The translations under genes and the position numbers were made by a program. A DNA stretch of 14,611 nt, from positions 1 through 14,611 of the forward strand of contig JASHYF010000434.1 in NCBI GenBank assembly GCA_030043235.1, in the 5' to 3' direction. Under the pieces are notes generated by a model. It searched no databases. It was not told where the DNA came from and saw only the letters and a program-made list of their open reading frames with translations. Positions 1 to 6,343 of this stretch are shown here, one piece after another; position 1 is the first letter of the stretch, and each line of letters starts with the position of its first letter. Source of the DNA: Solirubrobacteraceae bacterium (GTDB lineage: Bacteria > Actinomycetota > Thermoleophilia > Solirubrobacterales > Solirubrobacteraceae).

Positions 1-1
1 G

Positions 2-184
2 GTCGCGATCGCGACTCAGGCGACCGATGGCCGTGTCGTCGAGGAGCGCCTGCGCGACGTGCTGTTCGGCTTGGTCTTGACGGCAGCGGAGGCCCTGCTA
101 TGGGAGCCGCGCGCAGACTGGCCGTCAGGCGAGCTCGCGTGGTTCGAGGTAGCGCGTCTTGGTTTGCGCGAGGAGCCGAGTTGA
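2..184 (+). CDS. 3' end of an unrecognised protein-coding gene (partial, enters from the left edge)
   Basis: The plus-strand frame starting at base 2 is open from the window edge to a TGA at 182-184. It encodes 60 residues ending in GLREEPS. The residue mix is protein-like: an amphipathic stretch (EERLRDVLFGLVLTAAEALL) is followed by a Trp-containing acidic tail (WPSGELAWFEVARL). Third codon positions are mostly G or C, as in the confident genes here. The start lies outside the window and I recognise no family. The gene converges on the ribbon-helix-helix gene and overlaps that gene's 3' part by 169 bp on the opposite strand. The antisense reading there is low-complexity Ser/Arg/Thr, so this plus-strand frame is more likely the real coding frame of the shared segment. 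Confidence 0.45.
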   Translation, partial: VAIATQATDGRVVEERLRDVLFGLVLTAAEALLWEPRADWPSGELAWFEVARLGLREEPS

Positions 185-444
185 TCGGCGGACACCCCGC
201 CCACGCGCTGCACATCGGCGTCCTCTACCCCTAGCGAGTACGCGAGCGCTGAGGTCTTGCCGCCCAGTAGCGCCTGCTGTGCGGCCTCCATGCGCTGCGC
301 GAACTGGTCGCGGTGGCGCTCTATGTACTCATCGACCGCGCGCTCGACGAGCTCGGCCTGCTTGAGGCCCGCCATCAACGCGGCGTAGCGGACCTTCTCT
401 CTGGTGGCCTCATGAACCTTGATCGGAGATTGCGCACGCGCCAT
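16..444 (-). CDS. Ribbon-helix-helix (CopG/ParD-like) DNA-binding protein, probable orphan antitoxin, with a doubtful C-terminal tail
   Basis: From the ATG at 444 this encodes 142 residues. An in-frame GTG at 471 would add nine. The ATG is preferred because GAGGG lies 7 nt upstream. Residues 6-45 have the pattern of a short N-terminal strand and two helices (SPIKVHEATREKVRYAALMAG, then KQAELVERAVDEYIERH) seen in ribbon-helix-helix regulators and type II antitoxins. Such proteins dimerise, bind operator DNA and often neutralise a toxin encoded just downstream. Residues 46-80 form a charged helical extension. From about residue 88 the sequence is Ser/Arg/Thr-rich and antisense to the plus-strand gene ending at 184, so the true stop may have been lost by frameshift. 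No toxin gene follows. The fold call is fairly safe; the antitoxin role is inference. Confidence 0.6.
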   Translation of the reverse strand: MARAQSPIKVHEATREKVRYAALMAGLKQAELVERAVDEYIERHRDQFAQRMEAAQQALLGGKTSALAYSLGVEDADVQRVGGVSADQLGSSRKPRRATSNHASSPDGQSARGSHSRASAAVKTKPNSTSRRRSSTTRPSVA

Positions 445-470
445 AGGATACCCTCGGTACTTCGGCACCA

Positions 471-499
471 ATCATACCGCATCGCCTGCCGCCTGACGA
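471..499 (-). promoter_or_regulatory. Possible sigma-70-type promoter of the ribbon-helix-helix gene
   Basis: On the minus strand TATGAT (476-471) lies 17 nt downstream of TCGTCA (499-494), four of six matches to the -35 consensus. Transcription would start about 20 nt ahead of the ATG at 444. This start makes the GTG at 471 unlikely, because it would overlap the -10 box. Confidence 0.35.
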
Positions 500-1074
500 C
501 GGGCCGGGAGAGCGCGACCGTGGGCTACGATTCAGGGCCAGCGCCGACGTTACCTTGGAGGGGACGTCCGGGGTGTTCTTGCCTGCAAATCGGCTGGTCG
601 TCGGGGTATCGGGGAATGTGGGTGGCCTCGTTCCCGCAAGCACACCGCGGTTCTCCGCCAGCTTGATCGGGGCCTCACGGACAAGCTGCTCTGAGCCGCG
701 GTCGAGGTCTTCTCATCGCCCGGACGAGGTTCGGGCTGGCAGCCGCCGGCGCAGAGCAGCACATGGCTACTAGGCCCGGGCCGAAACGTTCGGCGCGGCC
801 GTATGTCGCCAAGGACGGGCGGCGTTGCTACACGGCCGACGCACTCGAGAATCGTCCCTTGCAGGCGCGCGGGCACCAGTGTTTCGGGCTGCCGCATCGC
901 CGCAAAGGAGGAGTCTGAGGCGGACCGAGCGTGGTGCTCCTCGTCCGCAGCGGCAGCGAGCCGCGTCTGATGCGCACTCCTGCTTCTCGTGCAAAAGCAC
1001 AAGCGAAGAGGTCGTCGAGATGAAAGTCTGTCGCGGCCGCCAGAAGGCGACGTGCGCCGCTACCGTCAGCGCCC
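477..1074. other. About 600 bp without a supportable gene; one weak small ORF
   Basis: I see no recognisable protein in any frame. The best candidate is a 51-codon plus-strand frame at 763-918 (MATRPGPKRSARPYVAKDG..., ending HRRKGGV). It has mainly G/C third positions but no clear ribosome-binding site and no known family. It contains two Cys and two His residues and could be a small basic protein or the remnant of a longer gene. A Shine-Dalgarno-like AAAGGAGG occurs at 902-909, but the nearest start codon (GTG) is 19 nt away, which is too far. The stretch is best read as degraded or regulatory DNA. Confidence 0.4.
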
Positions 1075-1821
1075 GTGCCACACCCACTCGCACCGAGCCT
1101 TCATCCGACCGCAGTCACGCTCACCCTCCCCGCACTCGCAGGCGCGGCGATTGCGGCGGAGGAGGAGCTGCGGGCCCAAGCACGCACAGACCCGAACCGG
1201 TGCTGCGGCTACTTCCCATCGCTAGCGGAAAGCGCCGGCATCCTGAGTGACCTGCCTGCGTGCGCGGCCTTCGCCCACCTGCTCCCCGTCGTTGCGCATC
1301 ATGGCCTGTCTTATCGCTTCAGCTTCCTGAGACTGTCGCTGACGCAGCAGAGTTCAGACGCCGCTTACCACCTCGACTCAGACGCCGACACAGCGATCAC
1401 CGGGGACGTTGCGTCCCTGCGGAGCCGCCGCGTCCTGAGGGTCCTCCTGAACCTCAGCACCTCCCGAGAGCGCGCGTTGCACTACCTGGATGTTGACGCC
1501 TGGTCCGTGCCGCTCGCGGTTGATGGCTCCTACGTCCGGGTGGCCGACCGGGTAGCCGCGCGTGGCCATGCGCGGGTGGCCGCGATTCCGCCGCGTCGAG
1601 GCGCGACGGTCTTCGGGCTGGCCTTCGCCTCGAACCTTGTGCTGCACTCGGGCGTTGATGACCCGAGCGGCCACTTCGTCGCGGCCTACGGAACCGAGGC
1701 GGCTTCGGCGCCCGGCCCGACGGTCCGGTCGACGCAGCGGCGGTCGAAGGCGGAGACCACCTCTTCACGAGCGGCAACCTGGCGGGCCACGTTCAGCTCG
1801 CGATCTCCAAATACCCACTGA
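1075..1821 (+). CDS. Putative Fe(II)/2-oxoglutarate-type oxygenase (double-stranded beta-helix fold)
   Basis: The frame runs from a GTG at 1075 to a TGA at 1819-1821 (248 residues). It is closed upstream by a TGA at 1021, so the start lies between these points. Residues 78-135 look like the core of a 2-oxoglutarate/Fe(II) oxygenase. YHLDSD supplies an HxD pair (H99, D101), followed by GD and a strand rich in Arg and Leu (RRVLRVLLNLS). A second His, in LVLHSGVDDPSGHFVAAYG (H191), would complete the metal triad. The Arg that usually binds the 2-oxoglutarate carboxylate about 10 residues later is not obvious, so cosubstrate use is uncertain. Residues after about 208 are low-complexity and antisense to the facing oxygenase gene. 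I infer the family from motif spacing alone; substrate unknown. Confidence 0.5.
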   Translation: MPHPLAPSLHPTAVTLTLPALAGAAIAAEEELRAQARTDPNRCCGYFPSLAESAGILSDLPACAAFAHLLPVVAHHGLSYRFSFLRLSLTQQSSDAAYHLDSDADTAITGDVASLRSRRVLRVLLNLSTSRERALHYLDVDAWSVPLAVDGSYVRVADRVAARGHARVAAIPPRRGATVFGLAFASNLVLHSGVDDPSGHFVAAYGTEAASAPGPTVRSTQRRSKAETTSSRAATWRATFSSRSPNTH

Positions 1822-2597
1822 CGCAACTCGCCGGGGCATCGCGTGCCACGGCGTCCATGCGCGTGCGAGAGGTTGTCGAATATCAGTAGGTCGCCGGGGC
1901 GCAGCCCGATCTCGACCTCGACGCCGTCGAGCGGAACGGAGTGTCGCTCAAAGAAAGCCGCCTCCGCTCTCAGGTTGTGGAACTCCATACCACATAGGAA
2001 GCCTGGCTCGGTCTTGACGCTGGGCAGGGCGGCCTCGCCTGTGGCGGCCTCCACGAGCCGCGCGAGGCTGCCCTCCACGTACCCGAGCGTGTCGTCCCAG
2101 GCTCCGTGCGTCCTGCCGTAAGAGGAAAGCCTGTCCAGCAGCTCCTCGCGGGGAGGCCAGTCTCGTTGGCTGAGCAGCCCTCTGAGCGGCACGAGCCTCG
2201 TCGCAGCGGTGACTGGGCTCGCGCCGCTGCAGACGTGTAGGGCGGTCCAGCGCCCGAGATCCTTCGGGACGCGGGGGTCAAGCGGCACACCGAAGTCGAA
2301 GTGCAAGGTTTGGAAGTCCCGCGTCGGCGGCCCGTCCAGTGGCGGCAGGACGAAGTCGCCAACCACGACCGGCAGCCCGTCGCCGTGCGCCGCGCAGCGG
2401 GCGGAAATCAGCTCGTGTGCGGCCTCAAGTGCCGACTGTGCATCACCCAGGCCCCCACGAATCCAGGCGAAGCCGTCCCGCCGCAACGCCGCGATGTGCT
2501 CGTCCACGCGCACAGTATCCAGGCAACCGTCCCTGTCCAGGCGCCCGCCCTTGCCCCGCCGCTGCAACAGGCACGCTACCCACGCGCTCGGCTCCAA
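1686..2597 (-). CDS. TauD/TfdA-like 2-oxoglutarate-dependent Fe(II) oxygenase
   Basis: This 303-residue protein has the full catalytic set of the clavaminate synthase/TauD superfamily. LHFDFG gives the HxD pair (H99, D101). DNLSHAHGRRG gives the distal metal His (H247) in an NxxxHGR-type motif. An Arg 12 residues later (R259, in ELRQW) should bind the 2-oxoglutarate carboxylate. GLRPGDLLIFDN just before the distal His is also typical. Such enzymes use O2 and 2-oxoglutarate to hydroxylate, desaturate or cyclise a small molecule and are cytoplasmic and soluble. The length is normal for the family. The N-terminal 30 residues are Arg/Gly-rich and a later start is possible. It converges on another probable oxygenase, sharing 136 bp at the 3' ends, which suggests a small biosynthetic locus or its remains. 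The substrate cannot be told from sequence. Confidence 0.78.
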   Translation of the reverse strand: MEPSAWVACLLQRRGKGGRLDRDGCLDTVRVDEHIAALRRDGFAWIRGGLGDAQSALEAAHELISARCAAHGDGLPVVVGDFVLPPLDGPPTRDFQTLHFDFGVPLDPRVPKDLGRWTALHVCSGASPVTAATRLVPLRGLLSQRDWPPREELLDRLSSYGRTHGAWDDTLGYVEGSLARLVEAATGEAALPSVKTEPGFLCGMEFHNLRAEAAFFERHSVPLDGVEVEIGLRPGDLLIFDNLSHAHGRRGTRCPGELRQWVFGDRELNVARQVAAREEVVSAFDRRCVDRTVGPGAEAASVP

Positions 2598-2982
2598 CTA
2601 CACCGCGCCGAGCGCCTGCTGAAGCGCGAGCGACAACTGCACAGACAGACTTGTGCTTACGCAAGCAGTCGTCCCGCCGCAACGGCGCGGGGCTCCTGCT
2701 GCGGACGATTCTCGATCGCGCCGACGGAGGCCCGGTAGACGACCGCTTACGCCGGGGCGAAGCGAGCGTCTGGCGAGAGGGCGACGAGATGCCCGCTGGT
2801 CGTCCTGTGCGACAGCCCGAGACCTGACCATGGGGACGCTTGCTCTTGGGCGAGAGCAGCGGTCTCCCTCTCCGGTTCTGTTGGACAGTAGATCCGACTA
2901 GACCAACATCACGCCGAACGTTCGCCCGACAGCGGCGGCTGCGGGTTGCGAGCGCCTCGCGTTCGGGCGCCTCGAGCCACGT
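2598..2982. other. Intergenic stretch between the oxygenase and tetR; no supportable gene
   Basis: This 385-bp gap lies ahead of the oxygenase start and behind the tetR stop, so it should hold the oxygenase promoter and the tetR terminator. The frames present are short and Arg/Pro/Ser-rich. I see a 10-bp palindrome CGAACGTTCG at 2915-2924 and two direct copies of GCGCCTCG near the tetR stop. I see no stem followed by a T-run and no convincing promoter. Confidence 0.4.
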
Positions 2983-3627
2983 TTAGTGAGTGCGGAGGCT
3001 TTCGAGGATGAGGAGGCACTCGGGCTCTACCCTCGCGAGGGCCGCCTCGGGCCGGGGATCGGTTGAGATCAAGAGGGCGGCCTCGATGAGCGCGGAGAGC
3101 ACGAGGTGTGTGGTCGTGTCGATGTCGGTGCTCCTGAGTTCATGGGCGTCGACGGCCGCTTGGATCCCGCCGCGCATCAACGCGATGCCGAGATCGGCGG
3201 CGCCGTCGCGCCATCCTTCCCAGCCGAGCACCGATCTGCTCTGCCGAAGACCGATGCGCTGGAGCTCCCCGGGGACGGCTGCTTCGCGCAGGTATGCCCT
3301 GGCGCCGGCGAGGAGTTGATCGAACGGTCCGGCGCCCGGATCCAGCCGGGCCGCGACGGAGGCGATGCGGATGAGGCTCTCGCGCTCTGACTCCTGCCAG
3401 GCGGCGCGGAATAGGTCGACCTTTCCGGGAAAGTGGTGATACATCGCGCCGCGACTGACGCCGGCACGCTCGATGATCTGTTCGGTGCTGAGTTCGTCGA
3501 AGTCGTGCGTCATGAGTAGCTCTCGTGTCGCGGTGACGAGGGCTTCGCGAGCGCCAGTCGGCGGGCGTCCTCGCCCCCTGCCGGGGATCGCGGACGTGGC
3601 TTTGGAGGGGCGCTTGACAGCGGGCAT
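2983..3627 (-). CDS. TetR-family transcriptional repressor
   Basis: The 214-residue protein has the classic TetR layout. After a basic, Gly/Arg-rich N-terminal tail, residues 26-73 form the DNA-binding three-helix domain. The recognition-helix signature STEQIIERAGVSRGAMYHHF is followed by GKVDLF. Residues 80-214 are helical and variable, as in the ligand-binding and dimerisation domain. The gene is divergent from the DUF4242/cyclase operon, with 58 bp between the start codons. That gap holds an imperfect ACCGA-N7-TCGGT inverted repeat, so the protein probably represses itself and the operon until a small ligand releases it. There is no good ribosome-binding site and the likely transcription start is only a few bases from the ATG, so translation may be nearly leaderless. 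The family is certain; ligand and targets are inferred. Confidence 0.93.
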   Translation of the reverse strand: MPAVKRPSKATSAIPGRGRGRPPTGAREALVTATRELLMTHDFDELSTEQIIERAGVSRGAMYHHFPGKVDLFRAAWQESERESLIRIASVAARLDPGAGPFDQLLAGARAYLREAAVPGELQRIGLRQSRSVLGWEGWRDGAADLGIALMRGGIQAAVDAHELRSTDIDTTTHLVLSALIEAALLISTDPRPEAALARVEPECLLILESLRTH

Positions 3628-3643
3628 CGTTCTGTTCTACATT
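3614..3643 (+). promoter_or_regulatory. Promoter of the DUF4242/cyclase operon
   Basis: A perfect -35 hexamer TTGACA (3614-3619) is separated by 18 bp from TACATT (3638-3643). Transcription would begin near 3650, inside the inverted-repeat operator. The -35 box lies within the first codons of the divergent tetR gene. Confidence 0.6.
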
Positions 3644-3667
3644 ACCGACCGACAATCGGTCTATAAA
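3639..3667 (-). promoter_or_regulatory. Likely tetR promoter
   Basis: On the minus strand TTTATA (3667-3662) and TAATGT (3644-3639) are 17 bp apart. The inverted-repeat operator fills the spacer almost exactly, which would give autorepression. The -10 boxes of the two divergent promoters overlap. The hexamers match the consensus only in part. Confidence 0.4.
3644..3660. promoter_or_regulatory. TetR-type operator (17-bp imperfect inverted repeat)
   Basis: ACCGACCGACAATCGGT has outer arms ACCGA and TCGGT that are exact reverse complements around a central A at 3652. It spans the predicted start site of the forward operon and the spacer of the tetR promoter. This position and size are typical of autoregulated divergent TetR systems. 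Confidence 0.6.
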
Positions 3668-3685
3668 CGCAAGGGAGGCATCCCC

Positions 3686-3982
3686 ATGAATCAGTACATG
3701 ATCCGCCGGCGCACGGCCTGGGCGTCGCCCGCCGAGCTCGAGGCGACCGCGAAGCGCTCGACCGAGGTTGCCGACGCCGAGTTCTCAACTTCGATCCGGT
3801 GGATTCGAAGCTACGTCGTCGAGGAGAGCGACGGCCGCCTCGGCACCGTGTGCATCTACGAGGCGCGCGACGCAGATGCCGTGCGCGAGCACGCAGGCCG
3901 CGTCGACATGCCCGCGGACGAGGTTCTCGCGATAGCCGACACCGTGATCGTCCGCCCTGACCCCGAACGGGTCGAGGTCTGA
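3686..3982 (+). CDS. DUF4242-family small protein (SCO4226-like, putative metal-binding)
   Basis: The ATG at 3686 is chosen because AAGGGAGG (3671-3678) lies 7 nt ahead of it. The reading frame is open further upstream, but that part is antisense to tetR. The product is 98 residues and consists almost entirely of one DUF4242 domain, a small ferredoxin-like alpha/beta fold. Its hallmarks are IRWIRSYVVEESDGRLGTVCIYEA, followed by the AVREHAG helix and a final strand ending in VIVRPDP. A Streptomyces member of this family (SCO4226) has been described as nickel-binding; whether this one binds metal cannot be judged from sequence. It is the first gene of an operon with a cyclase that carries the same domain and starts 18 nt downstream. 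It is probably repressed by the divergent TetR. Confidence 0.85.
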   Translation: MNQYMIRRRTAWASPAELEATAKRSTEVADAEFSTSIRWIRSYVVEESDGRLGTVCIYEARDADAVREHAGRVDMPADEVLAIADTVIVRPDPERVEV

Positions 3983-4000
3983 AAGCATGGATGACGCGCC

Positions 4001-4807
4001 ATGCCGCTCTACATGGACCGCCACGACCTTCCCGATGCGACCGCTGCCGATCTCGCAGCCGCTCACCTGCGCGACCTCGAGGTGCAGGACCGGTTCGGGG
4101 TGCGCTTCGTCACCTACTGGTTCGAAGAAGCGGCACGCAGTGGCTTCTGCCTCGTCGAGGGTCCCGACGAGGAGGCCGTCCATGCAGCTCACCGAGAGGC
4201 GCACGGGATGCTTCCTTCGCAGGTGATTGAGGTCGATGAGGCCGCCGTTCGCGGCTTCTTCGGTCGACTCAACACGCACCCTCCAGGCGAGCCATATGTT
4301 GAAAGCGCCTTCCGCGCGATTCTCTTCACCGACATAGTCGACTCCACTGCCGTCACTCAGCGACTCGGGGATCGCGCCGCGATGCGGCTTCTTCGGGAAC
4401 ACGACTCGATTGTGCGCACCGTCTTGGCACAGTTCGGCGGCACCGAGGTAAAGCACACCGGCGACGGGATCATGGCTGCTTTCGCGTCGGCGTTTCAGGC
4501 AGTCGGCGCGGCGGCGCGAATACAGAGCGAGCTGCATGAGCGCGACCGGGGCGAGACGGAGGCACTGCAGGTCCGCATCGGGGTGGCGGCGGGGGAGCCG
4601 GTGACTGACCAAGGTGACCTCTTCGGTGCGGCGGTGCAGCAGGCCGCGCGGCTGTGCACTTGCGCCCAGCCAGACTGCATCGTCGTTTCATCCGCGGTGC
4701 ACGACCTGTGTCGCGGCAAGGGCATCCGGTTCTCGGACGCGGGCCCCATCGCCGTAAAGGGCTTCGACGAGCCAATCGGGCATTTTGAAGTCGACTGGCG
4801 CGATTGA
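4001..4807 (+). CDS. DUF4242-class III adenylate/guanylate cyclase fusion protein
   Basis: Residues 1-90 form a DUF4242 domain (MPLYMDRHDLP at the start, then VHAAHREAHG with a His-rich helix). Residues 103-266 are a class III nucleotide cyclase catalytic domain. The two metal-binding aspartates are visible in FTDIVDST (D111) and HTGDG (D155). K151 and D206 (in GDLFG) occupy the usual base-selecting positions and match the Lys/Asp pair of adenylate cyclases. The transition-state Arg is R217 in AARLC. The Asn that normally sits four residues before it is Gln (Q213). There is no membrane segment or signal peptide, so it should be a soluble dimer making cAMP (or cGMP) from ATP (or GTP). Its own ribosome-binding site is weak and translation is probably coupled to the gene 18 nt upstream. 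The domain calls are strong; ligand control by DUF4242 is inference. Confidence 0.88.
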   Translation: MPLYMDRHDLPDATAADLAAAHLRDLEVQDRFGVRFVTYWFEEAARSGFCLVEGPDEEAVHAAHREAHGMLPSQVIEVDEAAVRGFFGRLNTHPPGEPYVESAFRAILFTDIVDSTAVTQRLGDRAAMRLLREHDSIVRTVLAQFGGTEVKHTGDGIMAAFASAFQAVGAAARIQSELHERDRGETEALQVRIGVAAGEPVTDQGDLFGAAVQQAARLCTCAQPDCIVVSSAVHDLCRGKGIRFSDAGPIAVKGFDEPIGHFEVDWRD

Positions 4808-5294
4808 CGTCGCTGACCCACGAGCAGCGCTCAGCTTGCGCCACCTATGCTCGCCAGCGGGAAGAAGCCGCAGCCTGTCGCATCTCTGCGGCTCCCGCTT
4901 TGACGCGAGATGCGAGCGTTTCAGACGCCGTCCTGCCCACTACAGCTCCGGACGATTGGGAGCAGCCCAGGGCGGCTCCGCATAGACGCTTCCTTCGCCA
5001 CGGCGAAAGCAGTCGTGAACGCGCCGGCGGCCTCGGTGCCTCCTCTCGTGCGGCGTTCCGACACTCCTGGTCCAAAAGCGTTGGGCTCCCATTGCTCGGA
5101 GTGTGCGGCAGTCGGGTCAGAACCCTCGACCTCGCGAGTGGGTCGAAAGTTACGCTGACGTAGCGCTCGCAGTCCGCCTCGGCGTCGGCCGAGGCCGAGG
5201 CATGAGCCGGTCGAAGCTCGCGCCGTGCTCGCGCGTGGTGTGCTGCTCGGCCTGCGAGAGCGGTGTTGACGCTCTGATGGTCCTGAACCGGCAG
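4808..5294. other. Gap of nearly 500 bp without a supportable gene; two hairpins
   Basis: No frame here gives a recognisable protein. Two inverted repeats stand out. AGCCGCAG (4866-4873) pairs with CTGCGGCT (4886-4893) across a 12-nt loop, about 60 bp after the cyclase stop, where it could act as a weak terminator. GCCTCGG (5176-5182) pairs with CCGAGGC (5189-5195) across 6 nt. Neither is followed by a T-run. The rest may be decayed coding DNA behind the toxin gene. Confidence 0.4.
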
Positions 5295-5862
5295 CTAGAG
5301 GCACTCGCGTACCTTGCACGCAAACGCGGATGCGCCGGCGCGCTCGAAGGCGTCGAGCAGCTCCGCGACGGGTCTACCCCCGGCCCATGTGGCGGCCTGC
5401 AGCTCAAGGAGGGCGAGCACGCCACGGGCGTCCGCGTCGAGCGCGCTAGCGAGAAAGTCGCCCGGTGCGGCGACCTGCACGCCGTGGCGGTTGAGGGCGT
5501 CGTGCAGGTAGCCGCGGTCGTGCGTGAAGAGGTAGTCGGCGTTGGCAGCCACGGCCAGCCCGCACACGTGGGCGTCGGCCGGATCGCGGGTGAGCCCGGT
5601 GATGTCTGGTGCGTGCGGATCAAGGTCGATGCGTCCGGCCGGGGAAGCTCAGGCGCAGGTAGTCGACCCATCGCTGAGCGGACTCGGGCGGAAGCTGCTT
5701 CTTCTCGACCGGCGACCTCTGTGCCTCTGCGAGCAACTGCTCGCTCCAAAAGAGGTCCAGGAGCCGCAGCTCCGCGGCGATGCGTCCCACGAGCTCATGC
5801 AGAACGCGCGAGAAGATGATGTCGGTGTCGAGGACCGCTCGCGGCCGCTCGTGCTCGCTCAC
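5295..5862 (-). pseudogene. Frameshifted PIN-domain (VapC-like) toxin gene
   Basis: Two minus-strand frames together make one PIN-domain ribonuclease of about 188 residues. The first half starts at a GTG (5862) that overlaps the antitoxin stop as GTGA. It carries VLDTDIIFSRV (acidic D12, D14) and SEQLLAEAQRS (E46), then runs off into a stop at 5620-5622 after LSFPGR. The second half lies in the next frame and resumes with RIDLDPHAPDITGLTRDPADAH, then LAVAANADYLFTHDRG, giving the remaining acidic residues, and ends at 5295. One extra base near 5630-5650, in a run of GGCCGGACGC, explains the break. The total span is one base more than a multiple of three. An intact protein would cleave RNA and be held in check by the upstream antitoxin. 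It is either inactive here or the base is a sequencing error. Confidence 0.8.
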
Positions 5863-6203
5863 TCGGGTGGCGCGCCCATCGCGTCGAGTTCGCGCGACCA
5901 TCCTGCCGTGAGGTGCTCGTGCGCGCTCTTGCGCTCCTCGAAGGCAAGCACCGATGAGAGCGGGATCTTCCAGTGGCTGGACCCGGGGAGTCGCTGCGCC
6001 TCGAGATCGCCGTAGCCGATGAGCCGCATGACATGCTGGCGAGAGAACCCCAGACGATCGGCTGCCAGCTGAGGCGAGAGCAGCTCCTGCTCCTCGGCGA
6101 GCGTCACGGCGACCCGCTTGCCCTCCGCGAGCATCCTGTCGATCTCCTCGGTCACAAGAGCAGCCTGGTCACGAGCGGCCGGGTCGAGATGCAAGGTCTT
6201 CAT
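5859..6203 (-). CDS. Excisionase/MerR-type helix-turn-helix antitoxin of the VapBC-like pair
   Basis: From the ATG at 6203 the product is 114 residues. A GTG two codons upstream (6209) is possible, but AGGA sits 8 nt before the ATG. Residues 43-90 form the small helix-turn-helix of excisionase-like DNA-binding proteins: LLSPQLAADRLGFSRQHVMRLI, then a wing with HWKIPLSSVLAFEE. The first 40 residues are helical and charged. The last 20 (SAHEHLTAGWSRELDAMG) probably wrap the toxin. Its TGA overlaps the toxin's GTG, the usual translational coupling of antitoxin and PIN toxin. It would bind its own promoter and neutralise the PIN ribonuclease. The antitoxin frame is intact although the toxin frame is broken. 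Confidence 0.8.
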   Translation of the reverse strand: MKTLHLDPAARDQAALVTEEIDRMLAEGKRVAVTLAEEQELLSPQLAADRLGFSRQHVMRLIGYGDLEAQRLPGSSHWKIPLSSVLAFEERKSAHEHLTAGWSRELDAMGAPPE

Positions 6204-6329
6204 CGACACGATCCTACCATCAACTGCCCTATCTGCACATCACCGAGTTCGCTGGCCTGGCTGCTCACCACGCTGACAGCGGCCCTCGACACCAGGCAAC
6301 GCACGCCCTCAGACAGGCACCGAGACGAG

Positions 6330-6335
6330 TACGAT
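6330..6335 (+). promoter_or_regulatory. Likely -10 box of the tRNA-Thr gene
   Basis: TACGAT ends 8 bp before the first base of the mature tRNA, which would place the transcript start close to the tRNA 5' end. No good -35 hexamer is visible upstream. Confidence 0.35.
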
Positions 6336-6343
6336 GGGCGCAG

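Noticed and set aside
3785..4612. A 275-codon minus-strand frame opposite the DUF4242/cyclase operon
   Set aside because: It spans two genes that carry clear family motifs on the plus strand and has no family of its own.
4804..5163. A 119-codon plus-strand frame after the cyclase
   Set aside because: It is low in motif content, rich in Ser/Arg/Ala, has no ribosome-binding site, and contains a segment antisense to nothing recognisable; not supportable as a gene.
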